Source: GH45 sp965370965
GTDB taxonomy: Bacteria; Bacteroidota; Bacteroidia; Bacteroidales; SZUA-534
Direction: 5' to 3'
Assembly: GCA_965370965.1 (NCBI GenBank)
Contig: CBDUWQ010000043.1
Coordinates: forward strand, 1-22,553
DNA length: 22,553 nucleotides
The notes beneath the pieces are model-generated. The model saw only the letters and a list, made by a program, of their open reading frames with translations, ran no database searches and was not told the origin of the DNA. This document shows, piece after piece, positions 21,847-22,553 of this stretch; the stretch's first letter is position 1, and every line of letters begins with the position of its first letter. Position numbers and translations under genes: made by a program.

Positions 21847-22553
21847 CCAAACTACACAAATCATTATTAATTATTAGCCGCATATTTGTTGGCATTATAT
21901 TTATTTACTCGGGTTTTGTAAAAAGCATTGACCCTTTGGGATTTACATATAAACTAACCGACTACTTTATTGCCTTTGGTGCAGAATGGGCAACCTCACT
22001 ATCATTCTTTTTATCGGTTGCACTCTCATTGTCGGAGTTTATTATTGGAGCTGCATTATTACTAAACCTTAAACCCAAATTAGCTGCCTTGGGTACTTTG
22101 CTATTTATGGTGTTTTTTACACCCCTAACCCTTATTTTAGCAATAAACAACCCTGTACAAGATTGCGGTTGTTTTGGCGATGCACTTATTATAACAAATT
22201 GGCAAACCTTTTGGAAAAACATAATTATTTTGATTCCTACCGTATATATATTTACTATTCGTAAAAAAAATGTTGGCATTTTAAAATGTAAGGAACAGTG
22301 GGCCGGAATTGGAATATTAACGATATTTATAGGTGTACTTTCAGCATATTCATACAACCATTTACCTTTAATAGACTTTAGACCATACAAAGTTGGAACA
22401 TACATACCCGATAAAATGGCTATTCCGGAAAATGCCCCCGCAGATGAGTGGGAAAGTACATTTATTTATACAAAAAATGGCACAGAAAAAGAGTTTGGAA
22501 TTAATAACATACCCGACTCAACATGGACATTTGTTGATTCAAAGCATACTTTA
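21843..22553 (+). CDS. DoxX/MauE-type membrane protein, BT_3928-like (partial)
   Basis: Starts within the tmk stop codon (ATGA overlap) and stays open for 237 codons to the window end, so the 3' part is missing. The first 160 residues have about four membrane helices: LLIISRIFVGIIFIYSGFVK with the family SGFxK motif, SFFLSVALSLSEFIIGAALL, LGTLLFMVFFTPLTLILAI and FWKNIIILIPTVYIFTI. The loop between helices 3 and 4 carries QDCGCFGDAL, a CxC pair typical of MauE/DoxX-like proteins thought to handle disulfide chemistry. Another helix near residue 160 precedes an extracytoplasmic domain starting DKMAIPENAPADEWESTFIY. Homologous BT_3928-type genes often sit near folP/cdaA/tpiA in Bacteroidota, matching this context. 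A redox role is inference. Confidence 0.85.
   Translation, partial: MTKLHKSLLIISRIFVGIIFIYSGFVKSIDPLGFTYKLTDYFIAFGAEWATSLSFFLSVALSLSEFIIGAALLLNLKPKLAALGTLLFMVFFTPLTLILAINNPVQDCGCFGDALIITNWQTFWKNIIILIPTVYIFTIRKKNVGILKCKEQWAGIGILTIFIGVLSAYSYNHLPLIDFRPYKVGTYIPDKMAIPENAPADEWESTFIYTKNGTEKEFGINNIPDSTWTFVDSKHTL

Noticed and set aside
21962..22405. 147-codon minus-strand reading frame near the window end
   Set aside because: It is the antisense shadow of the membrane-protein gene starting at 21843, which has clear family motifs and couples to tmk.

Overview
The window comes from an AT-rich chromosome of a member of the Bacteroidota, most likely an anaerobic or fermentative Bacteroidales/Marinilabiliales-type bacterium. 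This rests on the gene families present (Fibrobacter-paralogous-domain lipoprotein, MauE/DoxX-like BT_3928-type protein, tail-less SSB, the folP-cdaA pair), on lipoprotein signals of the Bacteroidota kind, and on promoters of the TTTG-N19/20-TAnnTTTG type. I saw no tRNA, rRNA, CRISPR array, phage or full-length insertion sequence.

Layout. 1-5000 is an accessory, surface-oriented stretch: a leucine-rich-repeat protein, a TPR/SPOR lipoprotein, a membrane-anchored reductive-dehalogenase-like corrinoid/iron-sulfur protein, two small lipoproteins (one split by a small inverted-repeat element) and a zinc-ribbon protein. 5000-5800 holds ssb and a cold-shock protein. 5900-8600 holds two divergent large lipoproteins (a FISUMP-domain protein and a von Willebrand A protein) separated by a perfect 22-bp palindrome. 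8690-12350 holds sucCD, a SlyD-type FKBP isomerase, two more copies of the small inverted-repeat element and a cluster of hairpins. 12370-13700 holds a small outer-membrane protein and a short-chain dehydrogenase. 13835-17106 is an acyl-phosphate cluster on the minus strand (pta, ptb, buk). 17353-22553 is housekeeping: xerD, plsY (interrupted by an in-frame amber codon), cdaA, folP, tmk and the start of a DoxX/MauE-type membrane protein.

How the genes work together. Pta, Ptb and Buk interconvert acyl-CoA, acyl-phosphate and the free acid with ATP formation, and SucCD does the equivalent substrate-level phosphorylation with succinyl-CoA. Together they suggest an energy metabolism that leans on acyl-CoA/ATP exchange (acetate, butyrate or branched acids, succinate/propionate). 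FolP and Tmk serve folate and dTTP supply, PlsY phospholipid synthesis, and CdaA c-di-AMP signalling.

The most notable non-genic content is a family of 140-170-bp MITE-like elements with AGTG...CACT-type ends, present three times. One copy sits inside a lipoprotein gene with an 8-bp flanking repeat; removing it on paper restores a continuous 125-codon reading frame. Other points for a second look are the membrane-anchored RdhA-like protein, the amber codon in plsY, a shared sequence downstream of two lipoprotein genes, the palindrome at 7290-7338, the hairpin cluster at 12099-12346 and an intrinsic terminator at 18502-18530 with no obvious gene in front of it.
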